Shown: positions 1 to 10,895, counted from the first letter of the stretch. The stretch: 64,000 nt of DNA from Suillus spraguei (GCA_016800925.1 JABCPU010000007.1:186001-250000), one strand, 5' to 3'. The notes: generated by a model from the letters alone, not told the origin. Made by a program: numbers and translations.

Positions 1-1120
1 AAATATAGATCTACAATATTATATATATTCTAAATACACTCCAGGTGTCTGATTATTAAAGTTCGATGTTTTGAAGGTATAGGCCCCTTATCAGTAAAAA
101 TAGCAAGTATAGACACAATCTCAAACCTCCGGCCCATTTTGAGCTGATCTCTGTCATTAAAAGCAAGTATATATATTGTGTTAATGATACATGAACAGTT
201 TGGATCATGAATGCGATGGCAGAGTAGTCAGAAACATCAAAAATATTTTGTCCAATTTTGTTCCTGCAGATCAATGCTATAGGTTGCCTGCAGTAGCTAT
301 GTGATAGATACACTCTAAATATGAATATGAATAAACCCCTCACCATCCCTGATGTCCGGTTCTACAGGAAAAGTTTCACAGGGGGTAAACCATCAGGAGA
401 GGGGGGATTCACTACACAACAGGATCTTTTCCTATGATCCTGAGCTCCTGATACATCATTCTTATTGTTAAATGTATGCTAGGGATCATTTCCCCAAGTC
501 CATCTACATAAAAATAATAAAATGGGAACACATTTTGTAGTTTGCTGAATATATGCTATTTCTCTTGATGTAGAACGCTTCAGGGTGTTAAATAAAGATG
601 GTAATCTGTTCATATATGTTCCTAAACATGTTTTGAACACATTGGGACACTTCCCTGTCAAAGGGACAAAAATGCGAAAGTATTCTGTGCCCCAGGTAAT
701 GTTAAAAGAGGCCTGGAGCAGGAGCAAGCACACAAATAAACACAAAAAGTGGTCTATTATGTTATATTATACACATATATGCCAAACTACTACTTATATA
801 TGAAGAGAAACCTATTGTGGCGTGGTGGTGAAGCTGCAGGAGGGTGTGGGAATAATTGATATTGTGAAGATTCCAAAATGGGTGATGTTTTTGGTGTAGT
901 GGGGAAATTCCCACAGTAGGTGGCCAAAGATGCGGTGTGGGGATTGTGAGGCACGCACCAAATAGTAGACAGCTCCAAAATGAGTTAGAATCATGCCATA
1001 TTGAGGTGTTAGGCATATTATCCATTGTGGGAGCCATGATGGATAACCTATCAAGTGTCTGTAGTCCGTGACAAGGAAGCATAACTATGGTTATGGATAA
1101 TAATGACAGGATAGCCTGAT
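1..1120. other. AT-rich stretch without a supported gene
   Basis: I see no coding exon chain here. The few open frames are short, AT-driven and overlap on both strands without splice-compatible continuations. The base composition is clearly lower in GC than the genic part of the window, which fits decayed transposon or intergenic DNA. No recognisable protein motif was found. Confidence 0.5.
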
Positions 1121-1403
1121 TTCGTCACAAGTGCCACAAGGTGTCACAAGACATCACAGGTCTTACAAACTCAACAGACATATAATTAAATATGACACCA
1201 CCAATGTTACTGATGTCTACAGATAATACAAACTGACATATATGCATCAGCAAACTACTAATTTCATCACAAGTGAGTGTCACAACTATCACAAGGTGTC
1301 ACAAGACATCACAGGTCTTACAAACTCAACAGACATATAATTAAAAATCATACCACCAATATTACTGATGTCTACAGATAATACAAACTGACATATATAT
1401 GTG
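1121..1403. repeat. Two-unit tandem repeat, period about 155 bp
   Basis: The block starting with a CACAAGGTGTCACAAGACAT motif at about 1135 recurs almost unchanged at about 1290, and the following stretches (ACAGACATATAATTAAA, CTGATGTCTACAGATAATAC) recur at the same spacing of 155 bp. Differences are a few substitutions and small indels. It is non-coding and lies just upstream of a tRNA-like sequence. Confidence 0.8.
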
Positions 1404-1557
1404 GGTTTTATTAAGCTGCTGTCACTGGAAATTTGTGTAGTAGTAAATAGAATATGTGATGTTGTATTGAATGAATGAACTTGGTGGAATTTTCGCATTT
1501 TTGGACATGTGACATTGCTTTGGTAGTTATTGCTATTATTGTTACACTATATCTATG

Positions 1558-1628
1558 GTCTGGTGGCTTAGTGGTAAAAACACTCCACTTGTAGCTGCTG
1601 AGGTCTTAGGTTCAATTGCTGCCAACTA
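1558..1628 (+). repeat. tRNA-like sequence, possible SINE head or tRNA relic
   Basis: The sequence has a good RNA polymerase III box A (TGGCTTAGTGG, 1564-1574) and, about 35 bp later, an approximate box B (GGTTCAATTGC, 1609-1619). The spacing fits a tRNA, but the acceptor and T stems do not pair properly. It is therefore not a functional tRNA. A tRNA-derived SINE promoter head or a dead tRNA is the best reading; no second copy in the window confirms a SINE. Confidence 0.35.
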
Positions 1629-1930
1629 CAAATTACAATGTGTGAAAGTGATCAGGTGATGTGACATGCAGTGTGATCATACTGTTTTGCCATTTCTCCT
1701 CCGAAACCCCAGAAGGCTTGTACAGTTTGTGGCTGCTTGTACAGGCTTGCACAGCAGGGACTTACCTGTGAGTTTGTCGAGCCTGTACAAGTTTGTACAA
1801 TTTTGTACAGGCTCCCAGTAGTTTGCTGATGCGTGCACTTTCATGGCAGAGACATACCTTCCAAGATGGATACCAATGCGAAAAGCAAGTATAGCTTGTT
1901 ACATTTCTGTCTGTCCCTGATCTTGACAGT

Positions 1931-2317
1931 GTGATTTTTCAGTTCTGGACGAAGCACAATTTCCGGATATCCCCATTGATCTGGTGCTCGAACAATGTTC
2001 TTGCCTTAACATCTGACCTCCGGCAGATGTTTATTGACGGTCAATTTGATACGGAAAATCTGACCCCCCTAGCGCATCATTTGAAGATTCCGCGGTTTCT
2101 CATGTTCATGAATAGCCCAGGTCCAAATTTCGGTGTCCTGTGGCAGAGTTTGGAACACGCATCATTTCAATTTGAGCATCGTGCACGCATCGCATCGACA
2201 TTAGATTCTCTCGATAGAGCATCGTCCACTGATATCGAGCACTTTCTTTTGATACTTAGGTTTATCCCCAGCACCCAGGTGCTGCAATTGGCTCCTGCCT
2301 TTGCGAGGGTAGAGTGA
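1931..2317 (+). CDS. Hypothetical open frame of about 129 codons
   Basis: This frame stays open for 129 codons beginning near a possible splice acceptor, and its composition (few low-complexity runs, mixed hydrophobic and charged residues) looks somewhat protein-like. I do not recognise a family. Its last codons lie in the start of the 0.9-kb tandem-duplicated unit that contains the downstream small secreted protein gene, so the stop-proximal part is shared with non-coding duplicate sequence near 3200. No convincing ATG exon was found upstream. It may be the relic of a longer gene or a chance frame. Confidence 0.2.
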   Translation: MIFQFWTKHNFRISPLIWCSNNVLALTSDLRQMFIDGQFDTENLTPLAHHLKIPRFLMFMNSPGPNFGVLWQSLEHASFQFEHRARIASTLDSLDRASSTDIEHFLLILRFIPSTQVLQLAPAFARVE

Positions 2318-2576
2318 GTGAGAACATGAGGTATCGAGCATCAATTTCTCAGCTTTGTTGCTGCGGCTGCAGGTTCAAATGATGAAGTAATGAGTGAGAG
2401 ATCAAGATTCAGGATGAGACGGACCGGGGGTTTAAGCGAACTTCCCATGGCTACGAAGAAGAGAATCGTCAATTATGGCTGCTGCCACTGCAGGTTCTGC
2501 CGAATCCTTCCACTCCACAGCAATGACAATTTCGAAAAATCAATCAACTTGTTTGTGCCCCTGAGTATATGCAGGA

Positions 2577-2584
2577 TATAAAAG
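2577..2584 (+). promoter_or_regulatory. TATA box of the small secreted cysteine-rich gene
   Basis: TATAAAAG lies 57-64 bp before the ATG at 2641. The equivalent position in the duplicated copy reads TACAAAAA, so the TATA element is kept only with the intact coding copy. Confidence 0.45.
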
Positions 2585-2640
2585 CTGATCGTCGTCTTAC
2601 AGTGTTCCCCCATCTTCAGATATATCCCCCTCAGAATATT

Positions 2641-2889
2641 ATGTATCGCCTCGCACAGAAAATTCGTTTATCCATCCTCGCCATTGCTGTTGCTTTGACG
2701 GCATCTATGCTTGTCAGTGCATGTGCATCGTCCGTAGGAGATTATTGCGATGCAACTCATAGTTGTTGCTCCAGCGACGGCTTGGTTTGTAATGTGAGTA
2801 TGGGCAGATCGCTGTACAACCAGGATTTAACCACAATGCTCACCTGCGCGCCTCAGATTGCAACTCAGGTCTGCTACCTATCTACTTAG
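2641..2889 (+). CDS. Small secreted cysteine-rich protein, knottin-like spacing
   Basis: The model has two exons, 2641-2793 and 2857-2889, with a 63-bp GTGAGT...CAG intron, and encodes 61 residues. The N-terminus is a classic signal peptide (basic start, then a LSILAIAVALTA core) with a cleavage-like VSA site. After cleavage the mature peptide would have only about 35 residues and six cysteines spaced C-x7-C-x5-C-C-x6-C-x6-C. That spacing matches the general inhibitor-cystine-knot or knottin pattern. The intron is in frame, so an unspliced reading is also open (about 82 residues). The intron is supported by the duplicated copy, where the same position has GTAAGT and a TTAG acceptor. Function is unknown; candidates are effector-like, antimicrobial or protease-inhibitor-like peptides. 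Spacing alone does not prove the fold. Confidence 0.6.
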   Translation: MYRLAQKIRLSILAIAVALTASMLVSACASSVGDYCDATHSCCSSDGLVCNVSMGRSLYNQDLTTMLTCAPQIATQVCYLST

Positions 2890-3563
2890 GAATTGAGCCG
2901 GCAGCCAGAGTGGCACGTCGAGTCGGTAATTATTTTTTCTGCTTTCGCTTTGGCATTATGGTTGATGGTACTATATCCAGTTCAGAGCCCATCATTACAG
3001 TTGTATTCGGAGTCTTCGACGAGTTTTCATACTGCTCGAGCAATGGTGTAAATGTTTGAATTTAATGCTTGGCAGTCCGTAACTAGCGTGAAATCACCAA
3101 ACTCATTGCTGCCGCCTGCGGCAGTAAGCGAGCGGGTGCTATCACCGTGCAATGATAATACCAATCAATTATTGACGCAGAAGAGCTGACAAAAGGTACT
3201 GCAATAGGCTCCCGCCTTTGCGAAGGTGGAGTGAGTGAGAGAAAAATAAGCATCAACTTCTCAACTTTGTCACTGCGTCGGCAGGGTCACTGCCGGTTCA
3301 AATAATGAAGTAATGAGTAGAGATCAGAATTCAGGATGAGAGACCGAGGGTTTAAGCAAACCTTCTGTGGCTACGAAGAAGAGAAATTCAGAATCGTTGA
3401 TGCCTGCTGGGAATATAAATTCTGCCAAAATTCTGTCACCTCGCGAAATCAATCAACCAACTTGATCGTGCTCATAAGTATATGCAGGATACAAAAACTG
3501 ATCCTTGTCCTACAATGTCCCCCCATCCTCAGAGATATCATTCGGAATCGCCCCGCACAGAAA

Positions 3564-4399
3564 ATGCATTCATTCATCCTCTCCGTTGCTGTTGCTTTGA
3601 CAGCATCTCATAGATGTTTATTAGTGGATGTGCGTCCATGAGAGATCCTTGTGTAGTGATTACCAATCGTCTGTGGCCGGAAATGGCCGAACCAATTGAC
3701 CACTATCAACGACCATCGCCTCAGCTCAACTGCGTCGTCGTTCGCCTTCATCCCTTCCTCGTATATTGGCCCTTAGTCCCTCTCCGTCACCCTCTCGCCA
3801 CTTGGTCGTCTGGAATCTATCAAAATCAAGCAAAACTCTCGTTAACTCTGTCAAATACCATACCCCTTCATATCGCCACTCACTCGATTTTCGTACTTTC
3901 TTTCCTCTCTCTCTACTCTACCCTGTCAGGCTCAACGCCACTTTCTTCTGCATCCGTTTTCACCTAATCATTCGGCCTTTCCATACCCGAGGACCCTTAG
4001 CAGTTCGCAGTATCAAAGTAGCTCATGTACACTCGTTTCTACAGGCAATCGGATCAGTCTCACAGTCGAGTCTCGTTCTCGTACCGCGCTCGTTATTATC
4101 AGTGTCGCAATGTCTATCGTTTATCATCACAGAATTATCTCTCCTTATCGCATAGCTATCGCTAACGATTCATCTAACTATTCAGCGCGCTTATATTTTA
4201 AATAGGTCCCACACCCTACGAAAACCCGCAGCCGGAACCTTACACTTGCAATACAAGTAAGGATTGCTGCAACGTGGCATTGACTTGTAGCGTTGATGAA
4301 GCCAACGTAAGTATGAGCGAATTGCTTTGCAACCAGGATTCAGCCGCAATGATGACTCACCTGCGCGCCTTAGGGTCGAAATACTAAGGTCTGCCTAAT
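3564..4399 (+). pseudogene. Broken duplicate of the small secreted cysteine-rich gene
   Basis: The start ATG and the signal-peptide core (MHSFILSVAVALTA) are kept, but a small insertion after codon 15 shifts the frame and leads to a stop at about 3641. After a few more residues recognisable in the next frame (SGCAS matching SACAS), about 550 bp of unrelated sequence intervene. The cysteine motif then resumes near 4240 (C-x5-C-C-x5-C) with the same intron position as the intact copy: GTAAGTATG donor near 4310 and TTAG acceptor near 4371. The upstream TATA box is also altered. I read it as a pseudogene, though splicing out the intervening stretch cannot be excluded. Confidence 0.65.
3660..4205. 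repeat. Inserted sequence in the broken secreted-protein copy, partly shared with 19.1-19.3 kb
   Basis: This segment has no counterpart in the intact duplicate unit. About 130 bp of it (roughly 3895-4030) align with about 19150-19275: shared blocks include TTCACCTAATC(A/G)TTCGGC, GAGGACCCTTA and TAGCTCATGTAC. Both stretches are pyrimidine-rich and lack a credible protein. The simplest reading is a dispersed, non-autonomous repeat. Outer parts of the two copies do not align well by eye, so its full borders are uncertain. Confidence 0.55.
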
Positions 4400-4710
4400 A
4401 GTTTCAGAGCTATCTAGAAATTGAGCCGGCAGCCTGAGTGGCACGTCGAGACAGTAATTATTTTTTCTCCTTTCGCTTTGGCATCATGGTTGATGATGTA
4501 ATATCTAGTTCGGAGCCCGTCAGTACAGTTGTATTTGGAGTACTGGACGAGTTTTCATACTGCTCGAGCAATGATATAGATGTTTGAATTTAATGCTTGG
4601 CGGCGCAGCTAGTAACTGGCGTTGGTGAGGCCGAAATCGCCAAACTCACTGGCATTGCTGCGACAGCATCAACATTGATGTAGACTCGGAAGAGCTGACA
4701 AATGAGTTGG

Positions 4711-5460
4711 CACCATGTATATATGGTAGAACGTGGTTCTGTTTTGTTTCGTGTGTCTTATTAGTGTTTCTTGTCAGTGGCAACGACTTTATTCCATCTC
4801 GGTATTGACGGTCCCCGACTCCCCTCCCACGTTACTAGTTGCCGGAAGTGCATTCGATTGGCATTTGTTGAGGAGAACTTAATGCACACGCATTCTCTTA
4901 GTTTCTTCATCGCAGATACTCCCAGCAAGATCCCAACTTCATCATATCTGACCAAGTACACTGGATCGTAGATTCATAGCGACACATGGACGGTACCGTA
5001 CATCTTCCCTCGCACGTAACCTTTGAAAGTATAACTCAATCAACCACTCTCACAGGCTGTACGGGTCCGTGACTTCTTTTCACTGAAGGTTCAGGGTGGT
5101 ACATACCGTCAAGAACGGCCCCGGCAACACTTTGATCCTTTGCAGAGTTCTGATTTCAACGTTCTGCGCCACTAGTCTTGAAACTATCTCAGACATTTTA
5201 GGAAGCAAAGAATTACTTCCTAGAATGTCTGAATTTGTGCTCCACTTGAATCACTTCTTCTGCATATTCACGACCACCAATAACTAATTTATTGAACTCA
5301 AGGTTTCTCGAACAATTTTCTATTTCTACTTGGCTTCGTGTGACAACCTCACTGCCATCAATCATAATGTTCATTTCAGTCATAAAAGTGGTGGATGGTC
5401 TAGCATAAACGCCCTAGTCATACGTCCACCTTGAAGTTCATCTCACGCTCACACCCTTCT
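4711..5460. other. Gap without a supported gene
   Basis: Only short overlapping open frames are present and none shows a recognisable motif or splice-linked continuation. The stretch lies between the tandem-duplicated secreted-protein unit and the first DUF6533-type relic. Confidence 0.4.
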
Positions 5461-5467
5461 CAAATAG

Positions 5468-5640
5468 CATGACCCTAGTCTCAAATGATACAAGTTAGTG
5501 GTCACTCATTGATCTGGATCGCATTTCCAGCTATATCGTAGGTTCGTGGATACCTGGATGATGACCATAATGTCTCGATCTAACATTTACTCGGGTTTTG
5601 CAGTTGCTTTCTCGGCTGCGGTGATATATCATTGTGGTGG
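5468..5640 (+). pseudogene. 5' fragment of a DUF6533-type membrane protein gene
   Basis: Positions 5468-5550 align with the first exon of the better preserved copy at 6932: ATGACC(C/A)T(A/C)GTCTCAAATGAT, then TGGTC/GCCATTCATT..., then a (A/G)TTCGT donor region. A second exon-like piece follows at about 5598 (TTGCAG acceptor, then VAFSAAVIYH, corresponding to VASF-xx-V-x-YD in the family). An in-frame stop occurs in exon 1 and no later exons are recognisable. It is a truncated relic. Confidence 0.5.
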
Positions 5641-6931
5641 GCAACATAATACTCCAGAACCGCTTGTCCTGATAGTCTCTTCCCCTGTGAAGCTCTCACA
5701 TGTGGCCTTGGTGGTTGATCGGAATAATTGTATTATTAGAGAATGGTCATGAAGGAATTAAAGTTTGAATTTGTGACGCCTGTGTGAACAGCTTCGTCCT
5801 AAGTTGATTGTTTCAGAGCCAGTCGTACCATGGAAGTGAGCTGAGTCATCTTCCAAATCCAACGTCGTGGAGGTAAGATCAGTGAAGTTGGTGGTAGTAA
5901 CGGTTTGAGTGGAAAAGACGATTGATTGATTTATATACAAGAGACAAGTGATGAGGAACGAAACCAAATGAATCGCGTTATGAAAGCACGAGACATTTGG
6001 ACTTTGGGAACCACGAGTACAGTCCTTCGAAGTGTTTCGGGGACGCCAGCAGCCAATGGGTCTGAATGGATGATGGGAGATGGTGGCGGGTAAAGAAAAG
6101 TATTTGCTGACAAACGGGGATGCGACGAAGAAAGACAGCCCAGGAATCTTGGAGGCATAAGTGTTTTGAGGGACTGCAGGGACCCAACTTCTCCCGGAGA
6201 GTGAAGAAAGGAGTGAAGAGTCAAGCTTTCAAGTGTGATTTCATGACGCACGTTGAACACCGTTGGGGCTCTAAACATGGCTGACACCAAACCACACTCA
6301 GTCTCTACCAATATAACTCTTGGCCTGCCATCAATTCATAGTATAGGTTCGTGGAGAGCAGTCGCTGGCATTTGTTGCCAATGGTACTATGTAGTTGAAA
6401 CTCAGCTGATCGTCATTCATCGAGAACGTTCTTTCAATAATTTGGCGACACCTGGGTCTTCGTCTCTCATTTTTGCGTGTAGTCGAGGGACAGTGCCGTA
6501 CCCGGTGTACATTAATCAATGATCATGGATCATGCATGATGGATTGAATCAAGGCTTGAATTACGAAATGAGCCAATATTGAACGTTCAACAAGTCAGGC
6601 TTCGAACACAACCATGATTCTCACTGACTACGCGATATCTGCAAACCGATGACCTGTCAACACTAGAACGTGAGTTATTTGTATGTATCTCCCCTATTTT
6701 TGGTTGGGCCTTGACATGCTGATACAATTTGCCTTCCATCTTTTACCACAAATGTTCTACAACACTTACGTTCACCCCGTGGATTGATTATACCTTTGGT
6801 CAATCAAGGCAGGAATGGACATTGTCCCTCGATCTCCTTTTAGTTATTCAAGCGCTGGGTGGCAATATATATTCCATCGCAATACCTCCACCAAATTAGC
6901 TTCTCACCCGCACCTCCATTTCTCTACCAGT

Positions 6932-8656
6932 ATGACCATCGTCTCAAATGATCCCACTTGGTGGCCATTCATTAATGCAAGTATTTTGGCCAGCTATTTC
7001 ACAAGTTCGTAGAGAACAATCGCATGTTGAAGCTCATGAGTCAATCTAACCTTGGCTACGGTCGCAGTTGCCAGCTTTATTATGGTGACATATGATTGGG
7101 GTGAGCATGATAATATTAAGAGGACTGCTGACTCGGACATCTTATTAGTATTTTTAGCACTTACATTCGGATAAGAGGTATGTTGATGCTATGACCAGAG
7201 CAGCCATCTTGCTAAGAATTTTTTTATAGGTAGAATTGGTCTGGGTGAGAAAAGTCTCATCTCAGAGGAACACGGATAAGGATACCACTTAATTCTAGAA
7301 ACAACACTGGTCGCTAATGACAGTTCTATATCTCGGTGTATGTAACTTGGTTTGTCGCAGTTGCCACGTTGTGTTGACCACAGTATCATAGGTACGCTAT
7401 CTTGGAATCTTATATGTTGTGTACGTTCGCAAGGCTAAATAATCCATTTTGTGCTAATTTTCTATCTTATAATCAGCCTGGTTATGCTGGGCATGTCTCC
7501 TTTACATTCGCTGTCTTTGCTTCTTCTGACCAATGACATACAGGGAGTGTTCCGACCATCCTGCTAACAGATACAGTGAGTCCTCTGCATAGATGCCTGC
7601 AATTCCCCTCCACTTAACTGTGATTCCCTGTAGGGGTGGGTGTAGTTTTTAAAAAATTTCTTGGTTCACTAATGACTGCCACATTATGCTGCTACAGATG
7701 TGAGCCTGTTTGGAGTGTATGCTACACATGGCTGGTAACTGACTGCATTTGCCAGGCTTTGTCATATACACCGCATATGATTGGACCAGTTTTGCGGTAT
7801 ATGTTATGTTATGGGGTGAGCTTGGCACTTGCAAGATCCTAGCGATATTGACTCGACTGCCAGTCATCATCATCACTCGGTTGTATGCTATGTATCAACG
7901 ATCCAGAAAGATCCTGATATTTCTCGTTGTCTCTTTTCTGGCTGTCAACATTTTCGATGGAGTAGCAGCCATAATGTCAACGATGCATACTTCGGGAGGT
8001 ACGTTTAATTGTTAATGACAAAAATTCATCTCATTGATGAATACCAGAGGAACTCGTTCTCTCCGGCACCTATCAGTGCTCGACTAACTATGCGGGAGAT
8101 ATGCTACTTCTGGCTTCCCTTTCTTGGATACTCGCGACTGTGTGGGAGGTCCTCGCACTCTGTCTCGCAGTCTGGATTGCGGTAAAACACTTCCGTGAAT
8201 TGCGACGACATTCAGCGGGGGGGATTATCGGGGACTGTTTCACGGTGTTGATGAAAACTCACATGCTTTACTTTGCGAGGTGAGTTCATATCGTGATTAT
8301 CGTCCCTTTTTCTACTGAAGGGCTGGATGTGGTAGCTTTGTTGGCCTTCCTTTCTTGCATCCGTTTCATTACTTATTTCTCTCCGACACTCAGAACAGTA
8401 TGTCCATCTTTTATTTTCCTCTGCATATGACCACAGTTCATCATTTCTATAGGATCCATATTCCCCAGATACCCAGATTTACTTCGGCCTGTTTTTGATT
8501 TTGGAGGTCGTGCAGATGTTTGTGCTAGGACCACGCCTGATCCTTAGTATTCGAGAATATCATGCTAAGCTCATGGCCGATTCCGATGCAGCAGCTGGTA
8601 AGACCTCTATTGCTTTCTAGGAGCGTGTACGTATATCGACTGGCAGTAGTGTGTAA
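6932..8656 (+). pseudogene. DUF6533-type multi-pass membrane protein, disrupted by two stop codons
   Basis: Many small exons can be chained: the start MTIVSNDPTWW, helix 1 (SYFT-IASFIMVTYDW), then ALTFG, EVELVW, KQHWSLMTVLYLGVRYLGILYVV, ILLTDT, a helix ending in VMLWG, then RLYAMYQRSRKILIFLVV and GTYQCSTNYAGDMLLL with WEVLALCLAVWIAVKHFREL, and finally QIYFGLFLILEVVQMFVLGPRLI. This order and these phrases are typical of the fungal DUF6533 family of integral membrane proteins of unknown function. Two in-frame stops interrupt it: TAA at 7172-7174, where the family usually has Gln before EVEL, and TAG at 8618-8620, where the paralogue at 14.3 kb has CAG (Gln). The second stop removes only about 12 residues; the first would be fatal. 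The middle exons (7480-7760) are hard to join, so further damage is possible. Confidence 0.7.
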
Positions 8657-9257
8657 TCTTTAGGGAAGTTAACGGTTGTCTAGTGCTCTGCAAGGAGCAG
8701 ATAAATTTGCTTTTCTTTATTCCTGCTCTTGTGATAGTATCTAAATTATTCTGTTGTTCCAAATAAAATTTTAAGGAGACATAGGACGTCCGGGAAACGT
8801 TTTTCGTCGTAGTATTTGGTTAAGTGATTCGCTATATGTCCTGACAATGTTTAAAAGATATTTCCACTGGCACTGGCTGCCTATACTTACTGGCAGTGCA
8901 CCGAGCGCTGGTCCTTCTTTTCTGTGATCCCTACCAAGACGATTACAAGGTTGCTTGAGACACATGGCCAGTCCGCACAATTGTACAAGTGTCAAAACAG
9001 CAATTGGGACTCAGGATTCGAGTATGGCTTGAATTTCTCGTTCGTCCAACTACGATAGGTCTGCAAGCCAGCTAGTAACTTCCTGGTGCATCTACGTTGT
9101 CCTCTGCATCCGAGTTAGTTGTGGTATGTGCATTAACCAGGATATTCCATAGAGATGGAGCGATGCTATCCAAGCAAAATAATGATAATGTGCCCCCATA
9201 ATATACAGAAGTCCGTGTCCTATATCTATCCAAATCAACGCTAACATCGAACCAAAC

Positions 9258-9668
9258 TCACCCACATCCAACTGCTTGGGGTATGAACCCACAGTCCTCA
9301 TCACGCCCAGCCTTCCTGTCGCCTTGCGGGTCCACATTCTCCCGCTCTTTCAACACACCCTCATGGCCCTCCCACACCGCCTGACCAAGATGCACGCCCA
9401 GAATCAAATCCCCCATCTGCGCATCAGCAGTGTCAGCCGTTGCAGGGCTCGGTATCCGCAAGTTAACAACCGCACACTCGCGGTAGAACGCGCATGCTTT
9501 CGGCACTTCTTCTGGAGCATCTGTATGTTGACAATCATTGCTCTTGAGATGTGTTTGGAGATAAAGGACGTGCAGCACGGATTGAATGACAGATGTCGTG
9601 GTTTTTGTAAGAAGGCGGAGAAAAGGTTGGAGAAGTATGTACCTAGAGTTGCTGTTATTATAAGGCAC
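9258..9668 (-). CDS. Hypothetical frame, possible terminal exon of a decayed gene
   Basis: The minus-strand frame is open for 136 codons, with a possible AG acceptor near 9640 (CAACTCTAG) just before a leucine-rich stretch (YILLQPFLRLL) and a charged C-terminal half (FYRECAVVNLRIP). It looks like the end of a protein rather than a random frame, but I do not recognise the family and could not find preceding exons. It may be a relic. Confidence 0.2.
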   Translation of the reverse strand: MPYNNSNSRYILLQPFLRLLTKTTTSVIQSVLHVLYLQTHLKSNDCQHTDAPEEVPKACAFYRECAVVNLRIPSPATADTADAQMGDLILGVHLGQAVWEGHEGVLKERENVDPQGDRKAGRDEDCGFIPQAVGCG

Positions 9669-9779
9669 TCTTTATCCAAGAGATATTGAAGGAGGCTTGG
9701 AAGCGCTGTAATTCTGTCATTTTAGGCGTGATAGCCCTATCTATAATCACGTCTAATTAGACGCAATACGTGGTGGTTT

Positions 9780-9854
9780 AACGTTCGTCGGTCAGTTTTT
9801 GGGCCCAAGAAGGCAGAGGCACATACGGGCGGAGTTACTATAGTAGGTAACTCC
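9780..9854. repeat. Short dispersed repeat with adjacent hairpin
   Basis: A motif of about 20 bases (AACGTTCGTCGGTCAGTTTT) followed by a block reading AAGAAGGCAGAGGCACATAC recurs in the third intron of the cysteine-rich gene at about 11570-11625. Directly after it here, GGAGTTAC (9831-9838) and GTAACTCC (9847-9854) form a perfect 8-bp stem with an 8-base loop. It may be a relic of a second copy of that gene or a small mobile repeat. Confidence 0.5.
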
Positions 9855-10148
9855 ACGCACGGACGCTTTCGCGTTTCCGTCTCTTATACTAGAAAGTTCT
9901 AATGCAGGTGTTAACGAGTTCCCTAACGGTATTCGACAACTGCCACTAGTGCCACAGACCCCAAAATCATTACACCCCGACTGGCTCTTTTTCCACCACA
10001 CTGGGTCTCACTTCGGCACTGTCGATTTATTTTCGATGCATGTTTCATTCTCCCAGTGTCCAACATCGTCGTATTGCCATGCCGCTTGGCCTCGTAGAGT
10101 CCCAATCATCTGATATCGTCTTGGTATCCGCAACCTTGATAGCCCTGT

Positions 10149-10490
10149 CTGCCCCTCTTGTATCGATCCCTGGTCTGGAGATTGTTTTATTGGTGACATG
10201 AGTATTGCTGTCTAATCTCTCGTGCCCTCTCAGTGTCTTTTTAAGCACCATACCATAGAGCTTTTATTGCCTATACCTTGCTACCTGACTCTGCCCCCCT
10301 TGTATTGATCCCTCAGGCTGGTCTGAAGATTCTTTTGTTGGTGATGTGAATATTACTGTCTGATCTCTCGTGCCCTCTTCTACCCAACGTCTTTCTGGTA
10401 TCATACTATTATGGAGCTTTTATTGTCTATACCAGTTTGGCCAGGTGGCCAAGGATATTGTTCTTGCTGCAGTGTACCTTGCCACCTGAC
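10149..10490. repeat. Direct tandem repeat, unit about 145-190 bp
   Basis: Two diverged direct copies begin near 10149 and 10297. Shared landmarks are CTTGTAT(C/T)GATCCCT, TGTCT(A/G)ATCTCTCGTGCCCTCT and GAGCTTTTATTG(C/T)CTATACC. It is non-coding. Confidence 0.65.
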
Positions 10491-10895
10491 CAAACTCGTA
10501 CTTTCTATAATATACTCCCTTAATAATAATACACCCAATACTACTATTCGCCAGGTCTTGAAAACACTCAAAGTTTGGTTGCCAATGCTAGGATGTCGTA
10601 TCGCGCACTTGATAGTGTATTGCGCACTTGATGCCGTATTGCGCAATTTATTCAAGTTCCTTTTGGAGCGTCGCAGGTGTCGGGCCTAACTTGCAATTCA
10701 GCCTTGTGCCTCCTAGTCATTCGCCCACTACCTACTTTACCTTGATCCTCCGCAATCCGTAAACCAACTGGTCTGCAGGCAAAATGTCCTATTATTAAAT
10801 CCCGTCATGTAACAAAGTAAACAAAATCCGACGGATCATGAATCACGACCTCAACAACAAATGATGATTACGAGAAGAAAGGTGTTATTGCACAC

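Larger units (their letters stand above)
2281..4710. repeat. Tandem segmental duplication, two units
   Basis: Unit 1 spans about 2281-3198 and unit 2 about 3200-4710. Both begin with a motif reading GCTCC(T/C)GCCTTTGCGA and end with AGAAGAGCTGACAAA or GGAAGAGCTGACAAA. Collinear landmarks include CTACGAAGAAGAGAA, the secreted-protein gene and a GTTTTCATACTGCTCGAGCAATG block. Unit 2 is longer because about 550 bp interrupt its gene at roughly 3660-4205. The divergence, with many substitutions and indels, indicates an old duplication. Confidence 0.8.

Noticed and set aside
1264..1400. CRISPR-like repeat array
   Set aside because: Only two long tandem units without spacers, in a eukaryotic genome.
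8611..8620. Treating the second DUF6533 stop as part of a 23-bp intron (GTAAGA to CTAG)
   Set aside because: It is far below the shortest plausible intron here, and the paralogue encodes this stretch as exon with CAG in place of TAG.
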